A stretch of DNA of 37,040 nt, from the NCBI GenBank assembly GCA_050015355.1, contig JBEKBO010000036.1, positions 1-37,040 of the forward strand, read 5' to 3'. The notes under the pieces are model-generated. The model ran no database searches and was not told the DNA's origin. It was given only the letters and a program-made list of their open reading frames with translations. A program made the translations under genes and the position numbers. Shown in pieces: positions 27,413 to 35,100 of this stretch. Position 1 is the first letter of the stretch. Each line of letters opens with the position of its first letter. This stretch comes from CAWBRT01 sp050015355 (GTDB taxonomy: Bacteria; Acidobacteriota; Terriglobia; Terriglobales; Acidobacteriaceae).

Positions 27413-27426
27413 ATCAGTCCCCTTTT

Positions 27427-29157
27427 TCAGTCAGCCGGCACTGCTCCCGCGAGTGAGCACGGCTGCACTGTGTATGAATTTGTCTTCTTACTCTTGATTA
27501 ACATGCCAGCGCCTGCCAGCGGGTCGGAACCAGCCTCTAAACCCGACTTTTCCAGCAGCGCCGTAACCCGCTCCACCGACCACTCGGCATTGTTGCCGTT
27601 AGTGACCCGTCGTGCCAGACGGGCAAGAGCGACCTCCGGAGCCACACTGGCCCCCACGGAGAGCAAATCGTCTTGCAGCATCAACATCCCGCCGGCCTTC
27701 AGTTGACTTGCGGCGCGGCAAACCACATCTTCGCATGCCTCGCGCGATGCCGATCCGAGAAGCCCGGAGATGATCACCGCCTCGAAGCTTTGCGCCGGCA
27801 GAACATCGCCTAATGCCGGATTAACGCCTGTGACCTTCGCACGCGGCCATCGCGCCGCAATCAGTTCCGAGTAAGTCGCCGCTCCCCATCCCGCGATGAG
27901 CACGCTCTCGCACCCGCTGAGATCAATGCGATCGAGCACCACCGGCGCCGCGTACCGCGCCAGCGACTCGCAGGCGTGGTAATGCAGAGCCGCATGATCG
28001 GGACGCAGCGTTTTTCTGCCCGTGGTCGCGAACCTGTCCAGCGCGGTAGCGTCGCAGTTTTCTCCAACCTCATACATCAGCGCGGGGACAAGCGACTGGG
28101 GCGAGTTTCGCCGCAGGTAGAGCGAGGCCAATTCCAGATTGCGATAGCCATCCGGACGCGCCTCCACCAACCCAAGCGCCACCAGCACCTGCATCATGTC
28201 GTTCAGTGCGTCCGCATCGGCATGGATCTGGAGAGCCAGGTTGCACACGGTTTTCGGATGTTCCAGAGCCTCGAATACACCCGCCGACACTGCCCACGCC
28301 AACAACTGGCTTCCTACGCCCGCGGTTGCCAGCCGAAACAGTTCCTGGGGCGAGGGCCCGGGAGCAAAGCGCGAGTCCGACTCGCCGCGGCGCTGAAGCT
28401 CGCGTTCCGCCCGCTTCAGCTTCTCGCGAAGTCTCACTACTTCGCCGATCACAAGCGTCGCCGGAGCCTTGATGCCGTGCAACTTTGCCTCTTCGGCAAT
28501 CGTCTCCAGTGTCCCGGTGACGACTTGTTCGCCGTGCCAGAACGCCATCTGAATAATTGCCGCCGGCGTGCCGGGATTGCGGCCCTCGGTGATCAACCGT
28601 TTCGCAATCTGCTCAACCGCATGGACGCCCATCAGAAAAACCAGCGTCGGAATCTTGCTCAGCGCGTTGAAGTCGACGTCGTCGCCGTCGCCGCCGCAAA
28701 AATGGCCGGTCACAATCGCCACGGCGGAAGAAGAGTCACGATGAGTTACCGGAATTCCCGCGCTGAGAGGCGCCGAGAGCGCCGACGAAACGCCCGGAAT
28801 CACGTCGAAGCTGACGCCGTGTTCCGCCAGATACTCGGCCTCTTCTCCGCCGCGGCCGAACAGAAACGGATCGCCGCCCTTCAGGCGAACCACGGTCTTG
28901 CCCTCGCGCGCTTTGTGGACAAGCAGTTCGTTGACCTCATCCTGGCGCGAATCGTGACGGCCAACCGGTTTGCCCATGTAAATGCGCTCGGCGGTTGGTT
29001 TTGCCAGTGCCAGCACGTCTTCCTGAATCAGCCGGTCGTAAACAATGACATCCGCCGCCTTGATCAGGTTTGCCGCCTTGATCGTCAACAGCTCAGGATG
29101 CCCCGGGCCTGCTCCAACCAGATAGACTTTTCCCGTAGCTCCCATTTCAAATCCCAC
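27427..29157 (-). CDS. Uroporphyrinogen-III C-methyltransferase fused to an O-methyltransferase-like domain (DsrW-like)
   Basis: A 576-residue fusion. Residues 7-255 are a complete SUMT/CobA-type enzyme making precorrin-2 for sirohaem: VYLVGAGPGHPELLT, VVRLKGGDPFLFGRGGEE and the GIPVTHR region are all present. After a charged linker (about 255-280), the rest resembles small-molecule O-methyltransferases, with a dimerisation winged helix (around 280-350) and a Rossmann-like domain. In the second domain the SAM loop reads IAGWGAAT instead of the usual GGGxG, and the acidic residue after strand 2 is replaced (VTGVNPALG), so binding of SAM is uncertain. The start is GTG 29157 with AGGTGA before it; ATG 29145 is possible. 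SUMT is more often fused to HemD, so this partner is unusual. Confidence 0.85.
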   Translation of the reverse strand: MGFEMGATGKVYLVGAGPGHPELLTIKAANLIKAADVIVYDRLIQEDVLALAKPTAERIYMGKPVGRHDSRQDEVNELLVHKAREGKTVVRLKGGDPFLFGRGGEEAEYLAEHGVSFDVIPGVSSALSAPLSAGIPVTHRDSSSAVAIVTGHFCGGDGDDVDFNALSKIPTLVFLMGVHAVEQIAKRLITEGRNPGTPAAIIQMAFWHGEQVVTGTLETIAEEAKLHGIKAPATLVIGEVVRLREKLKRAERELQRRGESDSRFAPGPSPQELFRLATAGVGSQLLAWAVSAGVFEALEHPKTVCNLALQIHADADALNDMMQVLVALGLVEARPDGYRNLELASLYLRRNSPQSLVPALMYEVGENCDATALDRFATTGRKTLRPDHAALHYHACESLARYAAPVVLDRIDLSGCESVLIAGWGAATYSELIAARWPRAKVTGVNPALGDVLPAQSFEAVIISGLLGSASREACEDVVCRAASQLKAGGMLMLQDDLLSVGASVAPEVALARLARRVTNGNNAEWSVERVTALLEKSGLEAGSDPLAGAGMLIKSKKTNSYTVQPCSLAGAVPAD

Positions 29158-29205
29158 TACTTCACCTATTCACTTCCGCTCTGATGAGCGTGCTTGCAAG
29201 CGCCG

Positions 29206-29232
29206 GTGTCGCGGGACGAGGTCCCGCGACAC
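29206..29232. repeat. 12-base perfect hairpin inside the dsr cluster
   Basis: GTGTCGCGGGAC-GAG-GTCCCGCGACAC forms a 12-base stem with a 3-base loop in the 87-base gap between the 54-residue protein and the SUMT fusion. There is no T-run on the minus strand. It may stabilise or attenuate the transcript at this point, or be a dispersed palindrome. Confidence 0.7.
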
Positions 29233-29244
29233 ACGATGCCGCTT

Positions 29245-29409
29245 TTACCGAGTTAGCAGAACCATGATAATGAGCAAGCCGATTCCGGTAAAAAAGGTGT
29301 ACCAGATCAACTTCTTCTCAACGCTATCAAGCGGTTCGTATTCCATCTTGCGGATCTCTTCCGAGAACCGCGGCTGCGTAGGCTTCGGAGCCATTGTTTG
29401 AGTTGCCAT
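29245..29409 (-). CDS. Small single-pass membrane protein (54 aa)
   Basis: A 54-residue protein: a soluble, proline-containing N-terminal half (MATQTMAPKPTQPRFSEE) and one membrane helix, LIWYTFFTGIGLLIIMVLL, at about residues 34-52. The ATG comes three bases after the transporter stop, with GGGGTGA upstream, so it is almost certainly translated together with the YeiH-type gene. I do not recognise the family. It could be an accessory subunit of the transporter or of a membrane redox complex. The charged cytoplasmic tail and tight linkage argue that it is a real gene. Confidence 0.65.
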   Translation of the reverse strand: MATQTMAPKPTQPRFSEEIRKMEYEPLDSVEKKLIWYTFFTGIGLLIIMVLLTR

Positions 29410-29412
29410 ATC

Positions 29413-30939
29413 TCACCCCTTCAGGAGCGGCGGTAGCATGCCGTGGAAGAAGATCCACGAAATAGCCAGCCCGATCCAGATGATGTAGCCAAACAGGCAG
29501 ATAACGTAGACGGCTGCCAGCCTGCCGATGCCCTCTTCCCAAAGCTTACGGAAGTTGGAAACGACGCCAATACTGAAAAAAGTCATGACGAAGAATATCC
29601 CGCGGAAAATGTTCGCCTGTCCCATTGCGCCCTTCACCTGCCCAATGGTCTTGGGTGCGAGAATACCGATCGCGAGCACGATCAGGAAAGTCGCCACATA
29701 GCCAAGCACGAACTTCGGGAAGCGCTGCCAGATCTCCTTCGCCTTAACTTTGTCGCCGGGCGCACGGGTTTTGTCGAACTTGGCCGCCCACACCCAGGCA
29801 AGCACGAACGCCCACACCCCGATGAAGATGTCGATGAAGACCTTCACCGTCGCGGCGACGTTCATGACCCAGCCAGGCGAGTAGTTGATGCCGGCCGCGG
29901 CCGCCTTGGCACGTATCAGCGAATCGGCTATCGCTCCGCTGGCGACCGCCGCTCCGTCGGTCTTGACCGCCAGGCCCATCCATGCGCCGGCCACCATTGG
30001 CTGGCTCCACAGGAAGTGCTGGGCTGCGAACGGCAGGATCAGCAGTTCAACTACCGAAAAGATCACGACCAGAGAGGACACCATCACCGGAACGACCGCC
30101 CGCGCCCGGATCGCGCCGCCCGTGGCGATTGCCGCCGAGACGCCGCAGATGGAAATTCCCGAGGCGAGAGGCGCCGCCCACTCGCGGCTGAATTTGAAAT
30201 ATTTGCGCGAGACGAAATAGACGAGAGGCCAGTAGATCAGGTAAGCCTCGATGATCGCGCAAATGCCGCGAAACATCACCGACGTCGCCAACGCACGTTG
30301 ATCGAGAGCGGCGATGCCGAGAAAACCGCCGAGGATCACAATGCCGGCCTTAATGTACAACTCGGGGCGGATGGCTTCCTTGATCTTTGCCGCCACGCCG
30401 GGCATGAAGTTGCCAATGACAAGCCCGCATAACAACGCAATGATGAAGCCCGACTCGTTCGTCAGGTTCAGCGACCATCCAATCTTGAAGCCGGCGCGTG
30501 TATTCGGAGTTGCGGCGATGTACGCCCAACTGCCGAAAAACCAGCAGAGATAGCTGAGCCCGAATACTACGGTAAAACCTTTCGCGAATTTCTTAATGTC
30601 TACTCCAAGACCTTTCGCCCCGATCCCCAGCACTACTAACATAAACAGATAAGTACCAACCAGAGATACAACAGCAGGGATTCCGGCGTAATTCTTGGAG
30701 GCTGCGCCTAAGGCCTTGGCCGGACTGGTCCAAACCGAGGTTGTAATTCCCCAGCCCAGCAAGTCCACGCCAAACAGAAGCGCAAGTGAGAGTGCAAAAA
30801 CAAGCAGGCCAATACACATCGCCAGCCAGTCTTCGGAGAGTCGCGGCGCCGAACCTGGCGGAGCAGCTCCCGTCTGAGGCGACGATGCGGATTGAGCCAG
30901 CGTGTCCGTCGATGAGCCTGACGACGTAACACTAACCAT
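29413..30939 (-). CDS. YeiH/UPF0324-family putative sulfate/sulfonate-type exporter
   Basis: A 508-residue polytopic membrane protein with about twelve predicted helices. The family core is seen in LYIKAGIVILGGFLGI (around residue 194), the glycine-rich GISICGVSAAIATGGAIRAR near 266-285 and VKTDGAAVASGAIADSL near 335. Members are annotated as putative sulfate exporters, some co-occurring with organosulfonate degradation. Typical YeiH proteins are about 340-350 residues, so this one is longer, with extra helices and loops at both ends. The ATG is preceded by AAAGAGGTG. Inside a dsr cluster, a role in moving sulfate, sulfite or another sulfur oxyanion is a fair inference. Confidence 0.82.
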   Translation of the reverse strand: MVSVTSSGSSTDTLAQSASSPQTGAAPPGSAPRLSEDWLAMCIGLLVFALSLALLFGVDLLGWGITTSVWTSPAKALGAASKNYAGIPAVVSLVGTYLFMLVVLGIGAKGLGVDIKKFAKGFTVVFGLSYLCWFFGSWAYIAATPNTRAGFKIGWSLNLTNESGFIIALLCGLVIGNFMPGVAAKIKEAIRPELYIKAGIVILGGFLGIAALDQRALATSVMFRGICAIIEAYLIYWPLVYFVSRKYFKFSREWAAPLASGISICGVSAAIATGGAIRARAVVPVMVSSLVVIFSVVELLILPFAAQHFLWSQPMVAGAWMGLAVKTDGAAVASGAIADSLIRAKAAAAGINYSPGWVMNVAATVKVFIDIFIGVWAFVLAWVWAAKFDKTRAPGDKVKAKEIWQRFPKFVLGYVATFLIVLAIGILAPKTIGQVKGAMGQANIFRGIFFVMTFFSIGVVSNFRKLWEEGIGRLAAVYVICLFGYIIWIGLAISWIFFHGMLPPLLKG

Positions 30940-30961
30940 AAATCACCTCTTTAAGAGACAA

Positions 30962-31060
30962 CTACGAGATTGAATTAATACCCATGGTGCTCTTGAAGAG
31001 CACCACGACCACCAGCGTGCCAATCGGCCAGATGCCAATTACGATCCTCCATTCCGGCAT
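30962..31060 (-). pseudogene. NrfD/DsrP C-terminal helix remnant
   Basis: A 32-residue frame, MPEWRIVIGIWPIGTLVVVV and on, aligns with the last helix of the adjacent DsrP (NEWTVAAGIWATGALMITVL). Preceding bases (about 31075-31130, another frame) also read EWVELIVAGLISSS, a weaker match to the same helix. It looks like what is left of a second NrfD-type gene, or of tandem duplications of the dsrP 3' end. A 9-base inverted repeat, GGTGCTCTT/AAGAGCACC, lies within it at 30986-31004. A translated short peptide cannot be excluded, but no ribosome site is seen. Confidence 0.5.
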
Positions 31061-31139
31061 CGTAAGTTGAATCCGTTACGTTCCGAGCGAGGATGAGATC
31101 AATCCAGCTACGATCAATTCCACCCATTCCTGCGCCGGG

Positions 31140-32297
31140 CTACTGTTCTTCCCGAATCGAGAGCATGATTTTATAAAGCACTGTGATCATCAAGGCACCA
31201 GTGGCCCAAATGCCGGCGGCAACCGTCCACTCATTCAGGGTTGGCGTATATCGCGCGACGACCCCCAGTGGCGAAGGCACAAAACCGCCAATCAACAAAG
31301 CAAATCCCTTGTCCAGCCAAAGCGAAATAAAGACCAAAACACAAGCCCACGTGAGCAAACGCGTGTCCGTCCGCCAGCGTGGCACTAAAAGCAAAGTCAA
31401 AGCCGCGAGAGAAAGCAGCACTGACAACCACATCAAAGGCACAAGCTGATAGTTACCGTCGAGCCCGAAGAAGAGATACTCAAAATGTTCCTTATGGCTG
31501 GGGATTTGGCTGTAAAAAATGGTGAACACCTCCATCAACACAAAGAACACGTTGATGACCATGCAGTAAGTGACGATCAGGGCGAGCTTCTTCACGGCTT
31601 CCAAGCCGGCATCAAAAACTTTTAACCGACGCAGGATCAGGATCAGGATGATGAGCAGTGCCGGCCCCGAGGAAAAGGCCGAAACCAGGAAGCGGGGAGC
31701 CATGATCGGAGTCAGCCAGAATGGCCGCGCCGCGAGACCGCTCAATATGAACGCCGTCACCGTGTGGATGCTGATGGCCCAGGGTATGGATAGCATGATG
31801 ACAGGCTTGATCCACTTCGGCGGGGGCACACCCTCATGTCTGGCTCCCAGCAGAGTCACGGTGATGACCGCGTTGAGCAGCACATAGCCGCTGAGAACCG
31901 TCAGATCCCAGAATATGAGCGAGTTGGGGTGCGGGTATAGCAGCACGTTCAGCACGCGCTGCGGTTGGCCCATGCTTACGAAAATAAAAAGCATCGCCAC
32001 AATTACCGAGCACATGCCGAGGATTTCGCCCATCATCGTGGTCTTGCCGAAGGCTTTCCAGTCATGCAGATAGTAAGGCAAAACGACCACGACGGCTGAA
32101 GCGCCGAGTCCAATAAAGAACACAAATTGGGAGATATACAGCCCCCACACGACGTCATGACTCAGCCCCGTAACCACCAACCCGACCGTCGCCTGCCGCA
32201 GGTAGGCCAAAGAACCCAGGAAGATGAGGGCGAGGAGGATACCAATCCAGATCCAGTACTTCCGGCCCCCTACGAGCGCCTTCTCGAACATGAACAT
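31140..32297 (-). CDS. dsrP: DsrP, NrfD-family membrane quinone-interacting subunit
   Basis: A 385-residue integral membrane protein with about ten helices, beginning KALVGGRKYWIWIGILLALIFLG. It belongs to the NrfD/PsrC family and carries no cofactor motif. In the DsrMKJOP complex it exchanges electrons between menaquinone and the periplasmic Fe-S protein DsrO and cytochrome DsrJ. GAGGG stands nine bases before the ATG, and the stop of dsrO lies ten bases upstream of the start. The downstream gap of about 200 bases to the next gene is longer than elsewhere in the cluster and contains the tail remnant. Confidence 0.92.
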   Translation of the reverse strand: MFMFEKALVGGRKYWIWIGILLALIFLGSLAYLRQATVGLVVTGLSHDVVWGLYISQFVFFIGLGASAVVVVLPYYLHDWKAFGKTTMMGEILGMCSVIVAMLFIFVSMGQPQRVLNVLLYPHPNSLIFWDLTVLSGYVLLNAVITVTLLGARHEGVPPPKWIKPVIMLSIPWAISIHTVTAFILSGLAARPFWLTPIMAPRFLVSAFSSGPALLIILILILRRLKVFDAGLEAVKKLALIVTYCMVINVFFVLMEVFTIFYSQIPSHKEHFEYLFFGLDGNYQLVPLMWLSVLLSLAALTLLLVPRWRTDTRLLTWACVLVFISLWLDKGFALLIGGFVPSPLGVVARYTPTLNEWTVAAGIWATGALMITVLYKIMLSIREEQ

Positions 32298-32307
32298 CGA
32301 TAAACCC

Positions 32308-33078
32308 TCACACGATGTAAAAAACGTTGGGCTGCGTACCTAATTCGGGCTTCCGCCGGATGCTGAAACGCGAACCGAGCACTTGCCGAATCTCCGAGTT
32401 CGGATCGGCGAGATTGCCGAAGATCATCGATTTGTCAGGGCAGGCCTCGACGCATACCGGCTGCTTGCCCTGAGCCAGGCGCTCGGCGCAGAAGTTACAT
32501 TTCTCCACCACGCCCTTACTGCGGGTAGGAAATTCCGGGTTCACTTGCGGGATGTAAGCAACCGGATTGGAAAAATTGAAACTCCGGGCGCCATACGGGC
32601 AGGCCACGACGCAGTACTTGCAACCGATGCATCGATGCCAGTCCATCATGACTATGCCGTCTTCTCTTTTCCAGGTTGCGCCCGTCGGGCACACGCGAAC
32701 GCAGGCTGGATTCGCGCAATGATTGCACATGACTGGAATGGGGCGTCCCGCGTAGGTCTGCCGCGTGTAGTCCGTTTGCTCGGATGGGAACACCGTCTCG
32801 AAGGGCTGCTCCCAAATCCATTTCACCTCGCGGGCCGGATCGGGAATTTGAGGGATGTTGTGCGCCGCGTCGCAGGCTTTAATGCATTTGTCGGTGCCCT
32901 GACCGCGCCACTTTCCGAGGTCGATCACCATGCCCCAGCGGACAGTCTTAGCCGACCCGGCCACGGCGGTTGCCGACGCGCCCGCAAGATCGGTGACGGC
33001 GCGCACCGCCTTCCCTCCCGCCAATGCCAGCAAGGACAATCCCGAAAGCCGGAGGAAATCTTTTCGCGTGATCTTCAT
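32308..33078 (-). CDS. dsrO: DsrO, periplasmic ferredoxin-like iron-sulfur subunit
   Basis: A 256-residue Fe-S protein of the DMSO-reductase B-subunit family. The N-terminus looks like a Tat signal, but the twin-arginine is T-R-K-D-F-L (residues 4-9), lysine for the second arginine. Complete cysteine sets are C118-C121-C126-C130, C150-C153-C156-C160 and C194-C197-C209-C213. The first set is reduced to C65 and C69 (GTDKCIKACD), so probably three, not four, full 4Fe-4S clusters. The start is ATG 33078, preceded by CAGGAGG and overlapping the dsrJ stop in ATGA. It passes electrons between DsrJ and DsrP. Confidence 0.93.
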   Translation of the reverse strand: MKITRKDFLRLSGLSLLALAGGKAVRAVTDLAGASATAVAGSAKTVRWGMVIDLGKWRGQGTDKCIKACDAAHNIPQIPDPAREVKWIWEQPFETVFPSEQTDYTRQTYAGRPIPVMCNHCANPACVRVCPTGATWKREDGIVMMDWHRCIGCKYCVVACPYGARSFNFSNPVAYIPQVNPEFPTRSKGVVEKCNFCAERLAQGKQPVCVEACPDKSMIFGNLADPNSEIRQVLGSRFSIRRKPELGTQPNVFYIV

Positions 33079-33479
33079 GGTGTCCTCCTGGCCGCAACCA
33101 ACTGGGGTTTGTTGTGGCAATCCCAGCAATACAGGGCAGAGACGCCGGCATAGGTGTGGCAGCGGTCACAGAACTCCGCCTTGTTGGTATGACATTCCCC
33201 GAGGCAGGTTCGCGTGAGACTGGCGTCGTAGGATTTTCCGTTCGCCGCATGAATCTGGCGTACGCCCTGACGCACCGCATTCTCGCGCCACTCGATCAGC
33301 AAACGCATGTGCGCCGCTCGCATATACGGAAGGGGCGCGACGCACTCCTTCGCCTGCGCCGGCAACTGTAACTGCGGTTGCTTGGCTTGGGTTCCCAACG
33401 CCGCGGCGTGCCACAGCGGATAGGTAAACAGAATCAGGAACACCGCCAGCCCGCCGAATATCAGAACGCGCTCACGCAT
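33075..33479 (-). CDS. dsrJ: DsrJ, periplasmic triheme cytochrome c
   Basis: A 134-residue cytochrome with an uncleaved or Sec-type N-terminal helix (residues 4-24). It has three haem c sites: C92-x3-C96-H97 (CLGECH, one residue longer than normal), C104-D-R-C107-H and C118-W-D-C121-H. The conserved ECVAPLPYMRAAHM stretch holds C46, matching the cysteine known as an unusual distal haem ligand in DsrJ. The start at ATG 33479 is chosen because GGAGGTGG lies five bases upstream; it overlaps the dsrK stop in ATGCGTGA. As part of DsrMKJOP it is thought to handle sulfur redox in the periplasm. Confidence 0.93.
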   Translation of the reverse strand: MRERVLIFGGLAVFLILFTYPLWHAAALGTQAKQPQLQLPAQAKECVAPLPYMRAAHMRLLIEWRENAVRQGVRQIHAANGKSYDASLTRTCLGECHTNKAEFCDRCHTYAGVSALYCWDCHNKPQLVAARRTP

Positions 33480-35100
33480 GGGCCACCTCCGCTCCGCCAT
33501 CCCCGACTGTTGGAATAACCTCTTGCGCCGGGAGCGGCTCCCCGCGCAGATCGGTGGTGCGTGTTTCGCCCTGCATCACCAGCGCGTTTCCCAGCAACTC
33601 GTGAATTCCGGCAACCTCCACGCCTGGCACCCAATACTCCAGCAACGGGGGCAACGTTGCCTTGTCGATGGCGCACATGCACGCCAGCACATTCACTCCG
33701 TGCTTTTCTTTCACGTACTTCACGGCATTGGCCCGGGGAAATCCGCCGCGCATCCGCATTTCCAGATTTTCGTCCGTGCCCAGCCCGGAGCCGCTGCCGC
33801 AGCAGAACGTCTGTTCGCGGATCGTGTTCTCCGGCATTTCGTAAAAGTGGTTGCACGATTTCCTGATGATGTAGCGCGGTTCCTCCAGCAAGCCCATGGC
33901 GCGAGCGGGATTGCAGGAATCGTGATAGGTGACCTTCCAGTTGTCGTTGCGGCTGGGGTCGAGTTTGAGCTTGCCGTGGTGGAGCAGGTCGGCGGTGAAC
34001 TCGGCGATATGCAGCATCTTCGTCGATTTCGCGTGATCGAAGCGCGTGCCGGTTATGGGCGAAACCGGAACTTCGAGGAAATCCGCCGGACCGTTCATGG
34101 TGTCCATGTACTGGTGAAGCACGCGCCACATGTGCCCGCACTCGCCGCCTATGATCCACTTCACGCCCAGCCGTTTGGCCTCGTCATAGACCTTGGCGTT
34201 CAGCCGCTTCATCAGTTCGTGCGAAGAGAACAGGCCGAAGTTGCCGCCCTCGGAAGCAAAGGCGCTGACCGTATAGTCCAGGCCAATCTCCTTAAAGATC
34301 ATCAGGTAACCAAGCAAGGTGTAATAGTGCGGGGTGCCAAAGTAGTCGGCGGAAGGCATTATAAAAAGGATTTCCGCGCCCTTGCGATTGATCGGGACTT
34401 CGATCGGCACACCCGTGATCTCTTGCAGTTCCTCGGCGGCAAAGTCGAGGCTGTCCTTGAAGCCGTGGGGTTGAATGCCGAGGTGATTGCCGGTGCGAAA
34501 GCAGTTCGCGGCCGGCTCCAGCACCCAATTGATGTTGCATCCGATCAAGTTCAGCAGCTCGCGGCCGATCATGGTGATCTCAGCCGTGTCGATGCCGTAG
34601 GGGCAGTAGACCGAGCAACGCCGGCATTCCGTGCACTGGTAAAAGTAGTAAAACCATTCCTTAATGACGTCTTCAGTCAGCTCGCGCCCGCCCGCAAGCG
34701 CGCCGAAGATGCGGCCGGTCAAAGTGAAGTAGCGCCGGTAAATCGAGCGTATCAACTCGGCGCGCAGCACCGGCATATTCTTGGGATCACCAGAGCCGAT
34801 ATAGAAGTGGCACTTGTCGGCGCAGGCTCCGCAGCGCACGCAGATGTCCATGAACAGCCGGAAGGAGCGATACTTGTCGAGCCTCTCCTTCATCCCGTCG
34901 AGGATGATCTGTTTCCAATTCGGCGGCAGCTTCCAGTCGGCATCGAACGGCTGCCACTCGCGTGGATTGGGCAGGCCCAGATAGTTGAGGTTCTTCGGCA
35001 GCGCGCTGTAACAGATCACTCCCTTGCGCAACTCAGGCCGGGTGTCGCGCCAGTCGCCCTGCGGGGATTTCTCTTCAATCTGCAGTAGTTTTTCGGACAT
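33472..35100 (-). CDS. dsrK: DsrK, HdrD-like catalytic iron-sulfur subunit
   Basis: A 542-residue cytoplasmic subunit. Two ferredoxin motifs, C87-C90-C93-C97 and C156-C159-C162-C166, are followed by the CCG cysteines (C321; C396 in HDSCNPARAMG; C433-C434 in FCCGSGSG; C474/C476), the site of the special cluster that cleaves disulfides. It is held to reduce the DsrC trisulfide released by sulfite reductase. It overlaps the end of dsrM by 26 bases, and a GAGGTCGAAG sequence stands before its ATG. All catalytic cysteines I expect from the family are present. Confidence 0.95.
   Translation of the reverse strand: MSEKLLQIEEKSPQGDWRDTRPELRKGVICYSALPKNLNYLGLPNPREWQPFDADWKLPPNWKQIILDGMKERLDKYRSFRLFMDICVRCGACADKCHFYIGSGDPKNMPVLRAELIRSIYRRYFTLTGRIFGALAGGRELTEDVIKEWFYYFYQCTECRRCSVYCPYGIDTAEITMIGRELLNLIGCNINWVLEPAANCFRTGNHLGIQPHGFKDSLDFAAEELQEITGVPIEVPINRKGAEILFIMPSADYFGTPHYYTLLGYLMIFKEIGLDYTVSAFASEGGNFGLFSSHELMKRLNAKVYDEAKRLGVKWIIGGECGHMWRVLHQYMDTMNGPADFLEVPVSPITGTRFDHAKSTKMLHIAEFTADLLHHGKLKLDPSRNDNWKVTYHDSCNPARAMGLLEEPRYIIRKSCNHFYEMPENTIREQTFCCGSGSGLGTDENLEMRMRGGFPRANAVKYVKEKHGVNVLACMCAIDKATLPPLLEYWVPGVEVAGIHELLGNALVMQGETRTTDLRGEPLPAQEVIPTVGDGGAEVAHA

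Noticed and set aside
27976..29184. A 402-residue plus-strand frame opposite the SUMT fusion
   Set aside because: Antisense shadow with no ribosome site or recognisable domain.
33478..35088. A 536-residue plus-strand frame opposite dsrK
   Set aside because: Antisense shadow of a well-supported gene; composition is Ala/Val/Arg-rich and carries no motif.
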